This document shows positions 10,436-19,439 of a stretch of DNA of 64,000 bases, one piece after another. Under the pieces are notes generated by a model. That model ran no database searches. It was not told the origin of the DNA and was given only the letters and a program-made list of their open reading frames with translations. Origin of the DNA: Gammaproteobacteria bacterium (lineage in GTDB: Bacteria; Pseudomonadota; Gammaproteobacteria; Xanthomonadales; SZUA-36); NCBI GenBank assembly GCA_030431095.1, contig JAUIJU010000008.1, forward strand, positions 33,176 to 97,175, in the 5' to 3' direction. A program made the position numbers and the translations under genes. The first letter of the stretch is position 1, and each line of letters begins with the position of its first letter.

Positions 10436-10497
10436 AAAAGGAAGAACGTGCTCACTCCCGGGGGCCAGAACCCGTTCCGGCTCCAGAATTCAACGTC

Positions 10498-12864
10498 ATG
10501 CGGGTAAATCCAATGCTCAAATCAACTCAGCGCTTTGTCCTGTGCACCACGTTTCTGTTCGCAACCACCAACGTCCTGGCACAGGACGCCGAGAACGAAT
10601 CGACAACCCACCGGGGCGTGCTCGAAGAAGTCCTGGTCACCGCGCGGAAACGCGAGGAGTCCCTGATGGCGATTCCGGTTTCCGTCTCGACGATATCCGA
10701 CGTCCAGATCGAAAACGGCGTCGCCACCGACCTCCTGAAGCTCGGAGAACTGGCGCCCCAGGTGCTCATCGGTCGCGCCACCAATGGCACCGGCGGGTTC
10801 CTGACCATCCGCGGCATCAGTTCCTCGGCAACGGACGCCGGCCTGGAACAGAGCGTGGCGCTGAGTTTCGACGGCGTACCCATCGCGCGCGGCCGAATCG
10901 TCACGGCGAACATCTTCGACGTCGACCAGGTGGAAGTCATGCAGGGCCCCCAGGCCCTGTTCTTTGGCAAGAACTCGCCGGCCGGCGTGATCTCGGTACG
11001 CACCGCGGATCCAACCGACACCCGGGAGGGCTATCTCAAGGGCGGCTATGAATTCGAGGCGGACGAGCGCTACCTCGAGGGCGCCGCCACCCTGCCGGTA
11101 TCGGACACCTTCTCGGCCCGGATCGCGGCGCGCTTCAGCTGGATCGAAGGGTGGATCAAGAATGTCGCGCAGCCGGTGGCGAACCCGCTCGATCCCAGCG
11201 TAACCCTGCCCGGCGCCACCTTCGGTGACCGGGGACCGGAAGGCCACAACTACTCGGCCCGCGTGACCCTGGCCTGGACGCCCTCCGACACCTTCGACGC
11301 CAATTTCAAGTTGACCTACGACACCCAGGAACTGAACGCCATGGACGCCTACCTGGAGCTGTTCTGTGTCGGCGACAAGGTCCAGCCCACGCAGCTGGGC
11401 ATCCCGATGCCGGGCGCGGACTGTGAGAAAAACCAGGTGAAAGCGGAATCGTCCCAGGCCCCCGAGTACTCGGACAACTACAACTACGGCAATGGCGGTG
11501 TCCCGTACTACGACTCGGACTTCATCCTGGGTTCGCTGAACCTGAACTGGACGCTCGGCGACCTGACGCTCAGCTCGACCACGGGCTACTACGATCAGTC
11601 CATCGCCGGTGGCACCAGCGCGGACTACAGCCCGTTCACACTGATCTACGACACGCAGCAGGAAGACTACCGCCTGTTCACCCAGGAATTGCGCCTGTTC
11701 TCCAATTTCGACGGACCGGTGAACTTCATGGTGGGCGCCTACTACGAGGATTCCGCGCGCGACTGGGGCAACTTTCCGGACATTTTCCATTTCTACAACG
11801 CGGCCGCCGACAGCTACGTGCTGGTGGAAACCGTTTCGCGCGAGGACACCAGCAGCTACTCGTTCTTCGGACAGCTGGAATGGAACCTGACCGAGGCACT
11901 CACCCTGTCGGCAGGTGCGCGTTACACCAGCGACGACAAGAAGGGCCGGTACGAGAACCTGTCGTTCGCGGCGCCGCTGTATCCCTGGCGCCCGGTCGGT
12001 GACCCCCTGCTCGCCCATTACGACGACGACAACGTTTCTCCGGAAGTCACGCTGACCTGGAACTTCGCTGACGAGCAGATGATTTATGCCGGCTACAAGA
12101 CCGGCTACAAGGCCGGCGCCATCTCGAACGGCGCCCTGCTGTTCGACACGTTCACACCGGAAAGCGTGCTGGTCGACCCCGAGGAAACCGACGGCTTCGA
12201 GGTGGGTTACAAGGGCCTGGTGGCGAATGGCCGCCTGCGCCTGGACGTCACGGCCTACGACTACGACTACGACGGCCTGCAGGTGGCGGCATTCGACGAG
12301 GAGACCTTCAGTTTCGTGATCGGCAATGCGGCGGCGGCCAGCACCCGTGGCATCGCGGCGAACGTGGACTGGGCGGTCACCGACCGCCTCTCGCTCAATG
12401 CCGGTCTCGGCTACAACCGGGCGCGCTACGAGGACTACCGGGATGCGCAGTGCTACACCGCGCAGACCCCCGAGGAAGGCTGCGTGGACAACGTGCAGGA
12501 CCTGACGGGCAAAGCGCTCAACCGCGCCCCCGACCTGATGTTCAACCTGGGCGCCGACTACGCCATGGTTTTCGATGGTGGCTGGATGCTGGACCTGTCC
12601 GGCGGCGCGTTCTACACCGACGACTACCAGGCCGCCACCGACTACAACCCGGCCGGGGTGCAGGAATCGTTCTGGCGTTTCAATACGGCGCTGCACCTGA
12701 CCACGCCAAGCAACCGCCTGCGGTTTTCGCTGATCGGCCGCAACATCACCGACGAGTACTACCAGATTTCAGTGACCAGCCACCCGACAGGCACGCCGGA
12801 CCAGTTCATCGGCATCTTCAACCGGCCTCGCGAAGTGCTGCTGCAGGCCGAATGGCTGTTCTGA
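10498..12864 (+). CDS. TonB-dependent outer-membrane receptor
   Basis: A 788-residue receptor with a signal peptide ending near Ala28, a TonB box-like segment LEEVLVTARKRE (42-53), a plug domain (PVSVSTISDVQ, LTIRGISSSATDA, VDQVEVMQGPQALFFGKN) and a beta-barrel of about 600 residues ending in LLQAEWLF with the C-terminal Phe typical of outer-membrane proteins. It imports a scarce substrate into the periplasm using TonB energy. The neighbours are catabolic and no iron-related genes are present, so an organic nutrient rather than a siderophore is likely, though unproven. A second ATG at 10513 is possible. A GntR-type operator cluster lies upstream. Confidence 0.93.
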   Translation: MRVNPMLKSTQRFVLCTTFLFATTNVLAQDAENESTTHRGVLEEVLVTARKREESLMAIPVSVSTISDVQIENGVATDLLKLGELAPQVLIGRATNGTGGFLTIRGISSSATDAGLEQSVALSFDGVPIARGRIVTANIFDVDQVEVMQGPQALFFGKNSPAGVISVRTADPTDTREGYLKGGYEFEADERYLEGAATLPVSDTFSARIAARFSWIEGWIKNVAQPVANPLDPSVTLPGATFGDRGPEGHNYSARVTLAWTPSDTFDANFKLTYDTQELNAMDAYLELFCVGDKVQPTQLGIPMPGADCEKNQVKAESSQAPEYSDNYNYGNGGVPYYDSDFILGSLNLNWTLGDLTLSSTTGYYDQSIAGGTSADYSPFTLIYDTQQEDYRLFTQELRLFSNFDGPVNFMVGAYYEDSARDWGNFPDIFHFYNAAADSYVLVETVSREDTSSYSFFGQLEWNLTEALTLSAGARYTSDDKKGRYENLSFAAPLYPWRPVGDPLLAHYDDDNVSPEVTLTWNFADEQMIYAGYKTGYKAGAISNGALLFDTFTPESVLVDPEETDGFEVGYKGLVANGRLRLDVTAYDYDYDGLQVAAFDEETFSFVIGNAAAASTRGIAANVDWAVTDRLSLNAGLGYNRARYEDYRDAQCYTAQTPEEGCVDNVQDLTGKALNRAPDLMFNLGADYAMVFDGGWMLDLSGGAFYTDDYQAATDYNPAGVQESFWRFNTALHLTTPSNRLRFSLIGRNITDEYYQISVTSHPTGTPDQFIGIFNRPREVLLQAEWLF

Positions 12865-12896
12865 CCAGGACGTAATTGACTCAGAAGGAGAACACC

Positions 12897-13493
12897 GTGT
12901 CCAGAACCCATCTTGTTTTCAGGAAAGGCGATTTTCCCGGCACCCCGGACAAATCCACCCGCCAGGCCCTGGATGAGCTGTTCGGCAACGTCGAGTGGAT
13001 GTTCGGTTCCGATCCGGAAACCGTCATTCCCGGCAGCGCCTCGGCCTTCGCCATCGTGGCGCGAACGCCGAAGCTGGCCAACAAGCTGATCGAATTGAGC
13101 AACTACATGCTCCAGGAGATGGAATGGACCACCAGGCGCAAGGCGATCAAGCAACTGGCGATCCAGACCCTGAACCTGGAGCTCAATTGCCACTTTTCCT
13201 ACCAGTCGCACATCGTGTCCGCCGAGCGGGACGGGCTCTCGGTCGAGCAGCAAACCCAGATCCCATTCTGGGAAACCACCAACGTGTTCAACGACGAACA
13301 GCGAATGGTCATCGAGTACACGCTCGCGGTGGTCCGGGGAGATGTGCCCGGGGAGCTGTTCGCCCGGGTGGTCGATCAGTATGGCGAATCCGAAGCGATC
13401 GAATTCACCGTCAGTATCGGATGGTGGGCGCTCTGGGCCATGCTGATCAACGCCACGGACACGGACTACGACTTTGGCTTCGGGACGAAATAG
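12897..13493 (+). CDS. Carboxymuconolactone decarboxylase-like (AhpD-fold) protein, copy 1
   Basis: The GTG at 12897 follows AGAAGGAGA and is preferred over a TTG at 12876. The 198-residue protein is all helical. Around Cys98-His105 it has the CMD spacing C-x2-[C/S]-x3-H, but as CHFSYQSH, with Ser in place of the second Cys, so it cannot work as an AhpD-type disulfide peroxidase. It is clearly paralogous to the protein at 18844-19416: both share FAIVA, a QLAIQ/ELAVQ-LN segment, DEQR.VIEY.LA and GWWALWAM/AWWAFWAM. A lyase or isomerase role in breakdown of a cyclic or lactone compound is plausible. The gene follows the TonB receptor by 32 bases and is probably cotranscribed. Confidence 0.65.
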   Translation: MSRTHLVFRKGDFPGTPDKSTRQALDELFGNVEWMFGSDPETVIPGSASAFAIVARTPKLANKLIELSNYMLQEMEWTTRRKAIKQLAIQTLNLELNCHFSYQSHIVSAERDGLSVEQQTQIPFWETTNVFNDEQRMVIEYTLAVVRGDVPGELFARVVDQYGESEAIEFTVSIGWWALWAMLINATDTDYDFGFGTK

Positions 13494-13617
13494 GCGCCTT
13501 GGCGCCTGCCCGATGCGATGCGATGCCGTGATCGGGGCGACCCACCGGCATGGCCGAGTGGCGGCACGGCGCGAAACTGCGTCAGAATAGCCGCTGGACA
13601 CAGGCGTTTCCGAATCA

Positions 13618-14313
13618 ATGACAGATCTCCTTGACCAGAAAGTGCAGGTTCAGTCGCTGGTGGACATCGTGACCGAGCGACTCGAGGCCGCGATCATCAG
13701 TGGCAACCTGGAGCCGGGCAGCCGGCTACAGGAAAAAACCCTGTCCGCATCGCTGGGCGTCAGCCGTGGGCCACTCAGGGAAGCGATCCGCCGACTGGAA
13801 GGTCGGCGGCTTGTCGAGCGCACGCCCAACAAGGGGGTTCGCGTCACCTCGCTGACCCGCAAGGATTTCTCGGAACTGCACCGTCTGCAGGAGGTGCTGC
13901 AGGGCCTGGCCAGCGCCCTGGCCGCGGAACACGTCACCGACGAAGAACTCCGGACGCTGGAAGAAACGCTGGCGGCCCACCGTGAACGCGCGGCATTGAA
14001 AGGGGCGGACCTGGAGTACGCCGAAGACCTTGATGCCAAGTTTCACACCCAGATCATCAAGGCCAGCCGCAATGAGCGCCTGATCGACCTGCTCAGTGGC
14101 GACCTGCACTTCCTGATCCGGGTCAACCAGTACAAGTTCACCGTTTCACCCAAACGCGCCCAGGCGGTGCTCGACGAGCATGCGGCCATCCTCGACGCGC
14201 TGAAGAAACGCGACCCCGAGGCCGCCGAGCACACGATGCGCGAACACATTCGTGCCGGGAGGAGGGAACTGGAAAGCCAGTTCGCCGGATCCCTCGAACC
14301 GACGCCGGACTGA
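13618..14313 (+). CDS. GntR-family transcriptional regulator (FCD/FadR subfamily)
   Basis: This 231-residue protein has a winged helix-turn-helix at about residues 12-75 (LEPGSRLQEKTLSASLGVSR, GPLREAIRRLEGRRLVER) and a helical FCD ligand domain. Conserved polar residues such as those in DAKFHTQIIKAS and in the HAAILDALKKRD and EHIRAGR helices would hold a metal or carboxylate ligand. FCD regulators usually repress catabolic genes and are released by an organic acid. Its likely targets are the TGT-ACA dyads at 10370-10435 and 17451-17463. The gene lies 124 bases after the CMD-like gene and 58 before the MFS gene. Confidence 0.88.
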   Translation: MTDLLDQKVQVQSLVDIVTERLEAAIISGNLEPGSRLQEKTLSASLGVSRGPLREAIRRLEGRRLVERTPNKGVRVTSLTRKDFSELHRLQEVLQGLASALAAEHVTDEELRTLEETLAAHRERAALKGADLEYAEDLDAKFHTQIIKASRNERLIDLLSGDLHFLIRVNQYKFTVSPKRAQAVLDEHAAILDALKKRDPEAAEHTMREHIRAGRRELESQFAGSLEPTPD

Positions 14314-14371
14314 ACCGCCGGCCATTCAGCGCGACCACGGGCGCTCGGTAACCCACGTGACGGAGCGCCCG

Positions 14372-15577
14372 ATGAGCTACCTCAGAGAATTTCGGATCAA
14401 CTGGCGCGCCCTGGCGGCCGCCTCGATCGGCATGAGCGCCGGTTACAGCCTCGTCAACTACATCAACAACCTGTTCACGCCGCAGCTGCTGGATGCCTTC
14501 GACTGGACCCGGGCCGACATCGCCCTGGTGGGCGTCACGGCGTTCCTGGGGGTCGTCACCCAGCCCATCGCGGGGCGACTGACCGATGCGTTCGGGGTAC
14601 GGCCGGTGGCCGCCGTTGGGGTGGTCTGCGCACCACTGGCCTTTCTCGGCCTGAGCGCGATGACCGGCCCTTTCTACCAGTTCTTCGTGCTCAGCTTCCT
14701 GCAGATCATCATCGTCGGTGGCACCACGGGCGCCGTGGTCTATGCCCGGCTGATCGCCTCGGACTTCACCGCGGCACGTGGCGTCGCCCTGGCCATCGCG
14801 GCCTCGGCCGCGCCCGTTGCCGGCGCCGTGTGCACGCCCTTCCTGTCCGCCCTGATCGAGGCACAGGGCTGGAGAGCCGGCTACGTGGCCCTGGCCGGGG
14901 GCACCGCGATCGCGGGACTCATCGCTTTGTGCCTGGTGCCGAAACGCCGGGCGGAACCCGCTGTCAACATGGACGCGCCGGAACCGATGAAAGTCGGCTA
15001 CGGCCCCATTTTCCGTTCGCGCGCTTTCCAGTTGATCACCGGCGGAATCGTGCTGTGCAACCTGGCCTTCGTGATGCTGACCGCGCACCTCAAGGTCATC
15101 CTTCTGGACAAGGGCGTGACGTCGTCCACCGGTTCGTGGCTGGTTTCGCTGTTCGCCTTCAGCGTGGTCGTGGGCAGGATCGTGTGCGGCGTCGCGCTGG
15201 ACCGATTTCCTTCCTACCTGGTCACGGCCATCGCCCTGGGACTGCCCGCCATCGGCCTGGGCACGCTGGCCCTGGACCTGTCCGCCATCGCGGTCCTGAC
15301 GTTCGCCGTCATGCTGCTGGGTCTGTCACTGGGCGCCGAGGGCGACATCCTTGCCTACATCGTGCGCGACTACTTTCCCATGGAGATTTTCAGCTCCGTG
15401 CTGGGGCTGGTCATCGGCGGGCTGGCCCTGTCCGTGTCCGGTGGAGCGATGCTGCTGAGCTGGACGGTTGGCATGACCGAAACCTACACCCTGTTCCTGG
15501 GCGTCAGCTCCATCGCCGCGATGATCGGCTGCATGCTGCTGTTCCTGCTGCAACGCGAACCGCTGGCCACGGAGTGA
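14372..15577 (+). CDS. MFS transporter, copy 1
   Basis: A 401-residue inner-membrane protein with about twelve hydrophobic segments. GRLTDAFGVRPV after the second segment is the loop 2-3 signature of the major facilitator superfamily, and GRIVCGVALDRFP is its counterpart in the second half. The ATG at 14372 is chosen because GGAG lies ten bases upstream and the extra residues of longer alternatives are not membrane-like. Between two catabolic genes and next to a GntR regulator, it is expected to import the small organic acid or aromatic substrate across the inner membrane. It converges on the thiamine-diphosphate enzyme gene. Confidence 0.88.
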   Translation: MSYLREFRINWRALAAASIGMSAGYSLVNYINNLFTPQLLDAFDWTRADIALVGVTAFLGVVTQPIAGRLTDAFGVRPVAAVGVVCAPLAFLGLSAMTGPFYQFFVLSFLQIIIVGGTTGAVVYARLIASDFTAARGVALAIAASAAPVAGAVCTPFLSALIEAQGWRAGYVALAGGTAIAGLIALCLVPKRRAEPAVNMDAPEPMKVGYGPIFRSRAFQLITGGIVLCNLAFVMLTAHLKVILLDKGVTSSTGSWLVSLFAFSVVVGRIVCGVALDRFPSYLVTAIALGLPAIGLGTLALDLSAIAVLTFAVMLLGLSLGAEGDILAYIVRDYFPMEIFSSVLGLVIGGLALSVSGGAMLLSWTVGMTETYTLFLGVSSIAAMIGCMLLFLLQREPLATE

Positions 15578-15593
15578 CGCCCGCGATGCGGGG

Positions 15594-17333
15594 TCATTCG
15601 TAGCCGCTGTTCGAACCACCGGCGCCGAGGTTGTCGCCCGGTTCTCCGTACCAGGTCCGGAATTCCGCCACGTCGGGCATCATGCTCATTTCGTTGTTGG
15701 CCACCGGGTCGATCTCGACGTGAATCACCGCGGGTTTGCCGGATGCCAGGGCCCGCTCCATGGCTGGCGCGATCTCCTCCACCTTCTCGACATACTCGCC
15801 GTGGGCGCCGAAACTCTCGGCGGTCCTGTCCAGTCGAACGCCCTGGCTCCAGTGACCCTCGGGCTCCCCCGTGTCCGGACCGAGAATGGCCCGGTACGAG
15901 GCCACCTCGATTCCCCAGGCATGGTCGACGCCGACAACGCAGATGATCGGCAGGTTCTTGCGCACCGCGGTTTCCAGTTCGGACACGTGAAACAGGAACG
16001 AGGAATCCCCGGTCATCAGCACGACGCTCCGATCGTTGCCGACTCCCAGCTGGGCGCCGCAAGCATACGGCAGGCCCGGCCCGATACTGCCGTAGTTGGC
16101 GTTCCAGAACAGGTCACGCGGAAGAAATTGCAGGTAGTGGGCGAAATAAAGGCCGGTGGCCCCGCCGTCACGGATGATGACGCTGTCCCTGGGAATGACC
16201 TTCGAAACCTCCATGGCCAGCCGACCGGGATGCACCGGGCTGGATTGCGCCGGGCAGGCATCGAACGACGCCTGGCGGGCGGCGTCCCGCGCCTTCGTCC
16301 ACGTTTCGATCCGCGCGTCCGCGCTGCGCTCCAGGGATGCAGCGGCCCGGGTCAGCTGCGGCACCACGTCCCGCAGATCGCCCACCAGCGCGACATCGAT
16401 CGGGCGGTTGGCGCCGATCGTCGTGGGATCCCGCTCGATGTGAATCCACTTGCGGTCGGTGTTGCCCTTACTCCAGTGCTGGCCCCTGCCGTAATGCACG
16501 GGCTCCCCGAGCTCGGTGCCGATGGCGACGACCACGTCCGCTTCACCGGCAATTTCCGCACCGGTGGCCGTGCCGTACTGAAAAGTCTGGTCCTCGATGC
16601 CCTCGGGAACGCTGCAACCCCCACTGGTCTGCAAGACCGGGCAGGCCAAGGTCTTCGCCAGCCGGGCCACCGCCTCGTGGCTGCGCGTGGCGAACGCCGC
16701 GGAGCCGACCAGCAACACGGGAAGGCTGGCATCGCGCAACAACCCGACGGCGCGCTCGACCGCCTCGGTGCCGGCCTCCTGCTTCACCAGGCGATAGGCG
16801 CTCGGGGGCGGCGCCGGCGGCAGATCCAGTTTGGCAAACAACACGCTCATCGGGAAGTCGACATAAACCGGTCCCGGCGTGCCACTGGTCGCCTGGCGAA
16901 ACGCCTCCTGGATGATTTCATCGACTTGTTCGGGGTACTCGATGACGCCGACATACTTGCAGAACGATTCGAAAAACTGGGGCTGGCTCAGGTACTGGAT
17001 CTTTCCCCGGCGAGCCCGTTGCTCATAGATGCGGTGTCGCTGTCCGCCGATGAACACCGTCGGTGCCAGTTCCTTGGCCGAATGGATCGCCCCGGACACC
17101 AGGTTGGCGACCCCCGGCCCCTTGTTGGCCACGACCACACCCGGCTTGCCCGTCATCCGGTACAGGGCGTCGCTCATGAAGCACGCCGCTTCCTCGTGAT
17201 GCGGCGCCACGATGCGCATCCCCCGTTTTTCCGCCTCGACGTACATGCCGAAAAAGCTCGGGTCGGGAATACCGAGAATGGTGTCGATGTCTTCCGCCTG
17301 GATGAGGTCGATGATGCGTTCGTGCATGAGCAT
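15594..17333 (-). CDS. Thiamine-diphosphate-dependent enzyme (acetolactate synthase/benzoylformate decarboxylase-like)
   Basis: A 579-residue protein with the three-domain layout of the TPP decarboxylase family. The N-terminal PYR domain holds the cofactor-activating Glu47 in PHHEEAACFMSDA. A central domain follows (LPVLLVGSAAF, DVVVAIGTELGE). The C-terminal PP domain has YGSIGPGLPYACGAQLG and the metal-binding motif start GDSSFLFHVSELETA. Relatives decarboxylate 2-oxo acids or oxalyl-CoA, or join carbonyl compounds. The second Asn pair of the classic GDG-NN motif reads GVDHAW here, a variation seen in outlying members. It is divergent from the second MFS gene across a 174-base control region and may convert the imported substrate. 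Confidence 0.85.
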   Translation of the reverse strand: MLMHERIIDLIQAEDIDTILGIPDPSFFGMYVEAEKRGMRIVAPHHEEAACFMSDALYRMTGKPGVVVANKGPGVANLVSGAIHSAKELAPTVFIGGQRHRIYEQRARRGKIQYLSQPQFFESFCKYVGVIEYPEQVDEIIQEAFRQATSGTPGPVYVDFPMSVLFAKLDLPPAPPPSAYRLVKQEAGTEAVERAVGLLRDASLPVLLVGSAAFATRSHEAVARLAKTLACPVLQTSGGCSVPEGIEDQTFQYGTATGAEIAGEADVVVAIGTELGEPVHYGRGQHWSKGNTDRKWIHIERDPTTIGANRPIDVALVGDLRDVVPQLTRAAASLERSADARIETWTKARDAARQASFDACPAQSSPVHPGRLAMEVSKVIPRDSVIIRDGGATGLYFAHYLQFLPRDLFWNANYGSIGPGLPYACGAQLGVGNDRSVVLMTGDSSFLFHVSELETAVRKNLPIICVVGVDHAWGIEVASYRAILGPDTGEPEGHWSQGVRLDRTAESFGAHGEYVEKVEEIAPAMERALASGKPAVIHVEIDPVANNEMSMMPDVAEFRTWYGEPGDNLGAGGSNSGYE

Positions 17334-17450
17334 GATGGATTACCCTGTGTTGGATGGTATTCGCCCGGTTTCCGCGCAGGCGCTCGCCGGGCCGTGAGCC
17401 GTGTTGGCCACCCCGTGCCGGTCGGTAGCCAACCCGTTCACGATAGCATA

Positions 17451-17463
17451 AAGTGTCAACAGT
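17451..17463. promoter_or_regulatory. GntR-type operator in the TPP-enzyme/MFS divergent region
   Basis: AAGTGTCAACAGT contains the dyad TGTCAACA (17454-17461). Including one base on the left, it matches the site before the TonB receptor at all but the two central bases. It sits between two divergent genes (TPP enzyme and MFS copy 2) within the only A+T-rich stretch of the 174-base gap, a position from which it could control both. Confidence 0.5.
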
Positions 17464-17507
17464 TTACTTTCATAATTACTACAACCTCATCAAACAGGCT
17501 CATTCCT

Positions 17508-18824
17508 ATGAGGACACGTGGAGCAAGCCCCGGCGGAGCGTGGTACGTGGTCGGCGTACTCGCCGTCCTGCTGGCCTTTTCCTACTTCGACCGATTCATT
17601 CTCGCGCTCCTGGCAGACGCCATTTCCCAGGACCTCGACCTGAGCGACCAGCAGATGGGCGTGCTCATCGGGTTCGGCTTCGCGCTGGTGTACAGCCTGG
17701 CTGGCCTGCCGATCGCCTGGTACCTCGACCATGGCAACCGCGTCCTGGGCGTCGCCCTGGGGGTGCTGGTGTGGAGCGCGTGCACCGTGGCATCCGGCTT
17801 TGCGCAGAGTTTCGAAGGGCTGCTGGTGCTCCGGGCCGGGGTGGCCATCGGCGAAGCCGTGCTCACACCCGCGCTGGTCTCGATGGTGGCGGACATGTTC
17901 ATGCCGGAAAAACGCGGCAAGCCGACAGCCATCTACCTGGCCCTGGGCACGGTCATGACCGGCGGCGCCTTTGTCGCCGGCGGCTTTGCCGTGCAGCTGG
18001 CCGAATGGCTGCAACCCGCGTTCGCCGACCTGGCGGTCTGGCGCCTGACCCTGGTGATCGTGGGTCTGCCAGGCACGCTGCTGGTGGTGCTGTTGCTGCT
18101 GACTGTCGCTGAACCGGTACGGCGCCCCGACACACCTTCGCCGGATGGGAGCACGGTCAGCGTCAATTCCGCGCTGGCGCACATGCGGTCCCACGCGGCC
18201 TTCTACATCCCTTTCTACGTGTGCTACGGCTTCGGTGTCTCGCTGGGCTTCGCGGCGTTCAGCTGGGTGCCGACGATCCTGGTGCGATCCCACGGCTTCG
18301 ACGTGTCGGGCTCCGGGTTCGCGTTTGGCAGTGTCGCCATTCCGGCCATCGTTGCCGGCACCCTGTTCTGGAGCTGGCTGGTGGACCGTATGGGCTATCG
18401 GGGCGCCGGACCGACGATCACGCTGCTGATCGGCGTCGCCCTCACCCTGTTCGCCGCCCTGGCCGGGCTGCTCGCCCGGGACACCCTGGTAACCGTGGTG
18501 GCGGCCGCGCTGCTGTGCGCCGGCTCGGGGGTGTTCACACCCGTGTTCGCGCTGGTCGTCCAGCAGGCCACGCCGCCCCGTTTGCATGCCCGGTTAATGG
18601 CGGTCGCCCTGCTGGCGGCAAGCATCATCGGCTCCGGGGTCGGTCCGCTCGCCCCGCCCGTGCTGGCTCCCTGGTTCGGCGACAGCCCGGACGCGCTCAG
18701 GCTTGCCGTGTTTTCCTACGTGCTGGTCGTCGGCGTGGTGGTCATCGCCGGTCTGCTTCTGGGCGCGCCGGGTTATCGCAGGCTGGCGCAAGCGAACCCT
18801 GCAATCGAACGCGCAGGCGCCTGA
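17508..18824 (+). CDS. MFS transporter, copy 2
   Basis: A 438-residue inner-membrane protein with about twelve membrane segments. FSYFDRFILALLADAI at residues about 24-39 carries the Asp-Arg of the first helix seen in organic-acid and sugar-phosphate MFS carriers (Spinster/ACS type). The loop 2-3 and loop 8-9 regions (LAGLPIAWYLDHGNR, SWLVDRMGYRG) fit the superfamily. It is not a close copy of the transporter at 14372, so the two may handle different compounds or directions. The ATG at 17508 is the first start inside the plus-strand frame after the A+T-rich control region; upstream codons of this frame lie antisense to the TPP gene. Confidence 0.87.
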   Translation: MRTRGASPGGAWYVVGVLAVLLAFSYFDRFILALLADAISQDLDLSDQQMGVLIGFGFALVYSLAGLPIAWYLDHGNRVLGVALGVLVWSACTVASGFAQSFEGLLVLRAGVAIGEAVLTPALVSMVADMFMPEKRGKPTAIYLALGTVMTGGAFVAGGFAVQLAEWLQPAFADLAVWRLTLVIVGLPGTLLVVLLLLTVAEPVRRPDTPSPDGSTVSVNSALAHMRSHAAFYIPFYVCYGFGVSLGFAAFSWVPTILVRSHGFDVSGSGFAFGSVAIPAIVAGTLFWSWLVDRMGYRGAGPTITLLIGVALTLFAALAGLLARDTLVTVVAAALLCAGSGVFTPVFALVVQQATPPRLHARLMAVALLAASIIGSGVGPLAPPVLAPWFGDSPDALRLAVFSYVLVVGVVVIAGLLLGAPGYRRLAQANPAIERAGA

Positions 18825-18843
18825 CCGTTTTCCACCCGGCGAG

Positions 18844-19416
18844 TCAGTCGTTGTCCAGGTCCGGCTTCGCGGCATTGATGATCATGGCCCAGAACGCCCA
18901 CCAGGCGACGGCCGCGGTGAACTCCACCGTCCCCCGCTCGCCAAATTGCGCCTTGACCCGCTCCAGCAACTCATCCGGAATGTCCCCATCCACGGTCGCC
19001 AGGGCGTACTCGATGACCAGCCGTTGCTCTTCGTCAAACAGGCTGCTCGATGCCCAGTAAGGAATGGCTGCCTGCTGCTCCGCGGTGATTCCCTCCGCGA
19101 TAGCGACGTCGTAGTGGCAACGAAACGAGTACTCACAGTTGAGGGCATAGTTCAGTGACTGAACGGCGAGCTCGCGAAGATCCCTGCGTTGCGCCCACTT
19201 CAGCTCCATCACGAAAAACTTGCTCATTTTGCCCAACTGGAGCGCCAGCTCCGGGTTGTGCGCAACGATCGCAAATCCGAGTTTCGTCTGTTTGAAGACG
19301 GGGTCGTCTTCGCCGGGACAGGCAAACTCGAACAAGGCCTTCGCCGCGACCGCTTCCTCTTCACTCAGGTCATCGGGAACATCCGTTGGGCGTTTTACGA
19401 GGTCAATTCGGCTCAT
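18844..19416 (-). CDS. Carboxymuconolactone decarboxylase-like protein, copy 2
   Basis: A 190-residue paralogue of the protein at 12897, with a strong ribosome site (GAGGAGA) before the ATG. The CMD motif reads CEYSFRCH (Cys94, Ser97, His101): again the second redox Cys is Ser, with an additional Cys at 100. Shared landmarks with copy 1 include FAIVA, DEEQRLVIEYALA and AWWAFWAMIINA. It lies 23 bases upstream-side of the IclR gene on the same strand, so the IclR gene is transcribed first and the two likely form one unit. Function is unknown; a non-redox CMD-type lyase is the best guess. Confidence 0.65.
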   Translation of the reverse strand: MSRIDLVKRPTDVPDDLSEEEAVAAKALFEFACPGEDDPVFKQTKLGFAIVAHNPELALQLGKMSKFFVMELKWAQRRDLRELAVQSLNYALNCEYSFRCHYDVAIAEGITAEQQAAIPYWASSSLFDEEQRLVIEYALATVDGDIPDELLERVKAQFGERGTVEFTAAVAWWAFWAMIINAAKPDLDND

Positions 19417-19439
19417 TCAATTTCTCCTCTCTTCGTTGA

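Noticed and set aside
10522..12696. 724-codon open frame on the minus strand
   Set aside because: It is exactly antisense to the TonB receptor, has no domain and arises from the G+C-rich codon use of the true gene.
15720..17507. Nearly 600 codons in frame before the second MFS transporter
   Set aside because: They lie mostly antisense to the TPP enzyme and then cross an A+T-rich promoter region; transporter homology starts at 17508.
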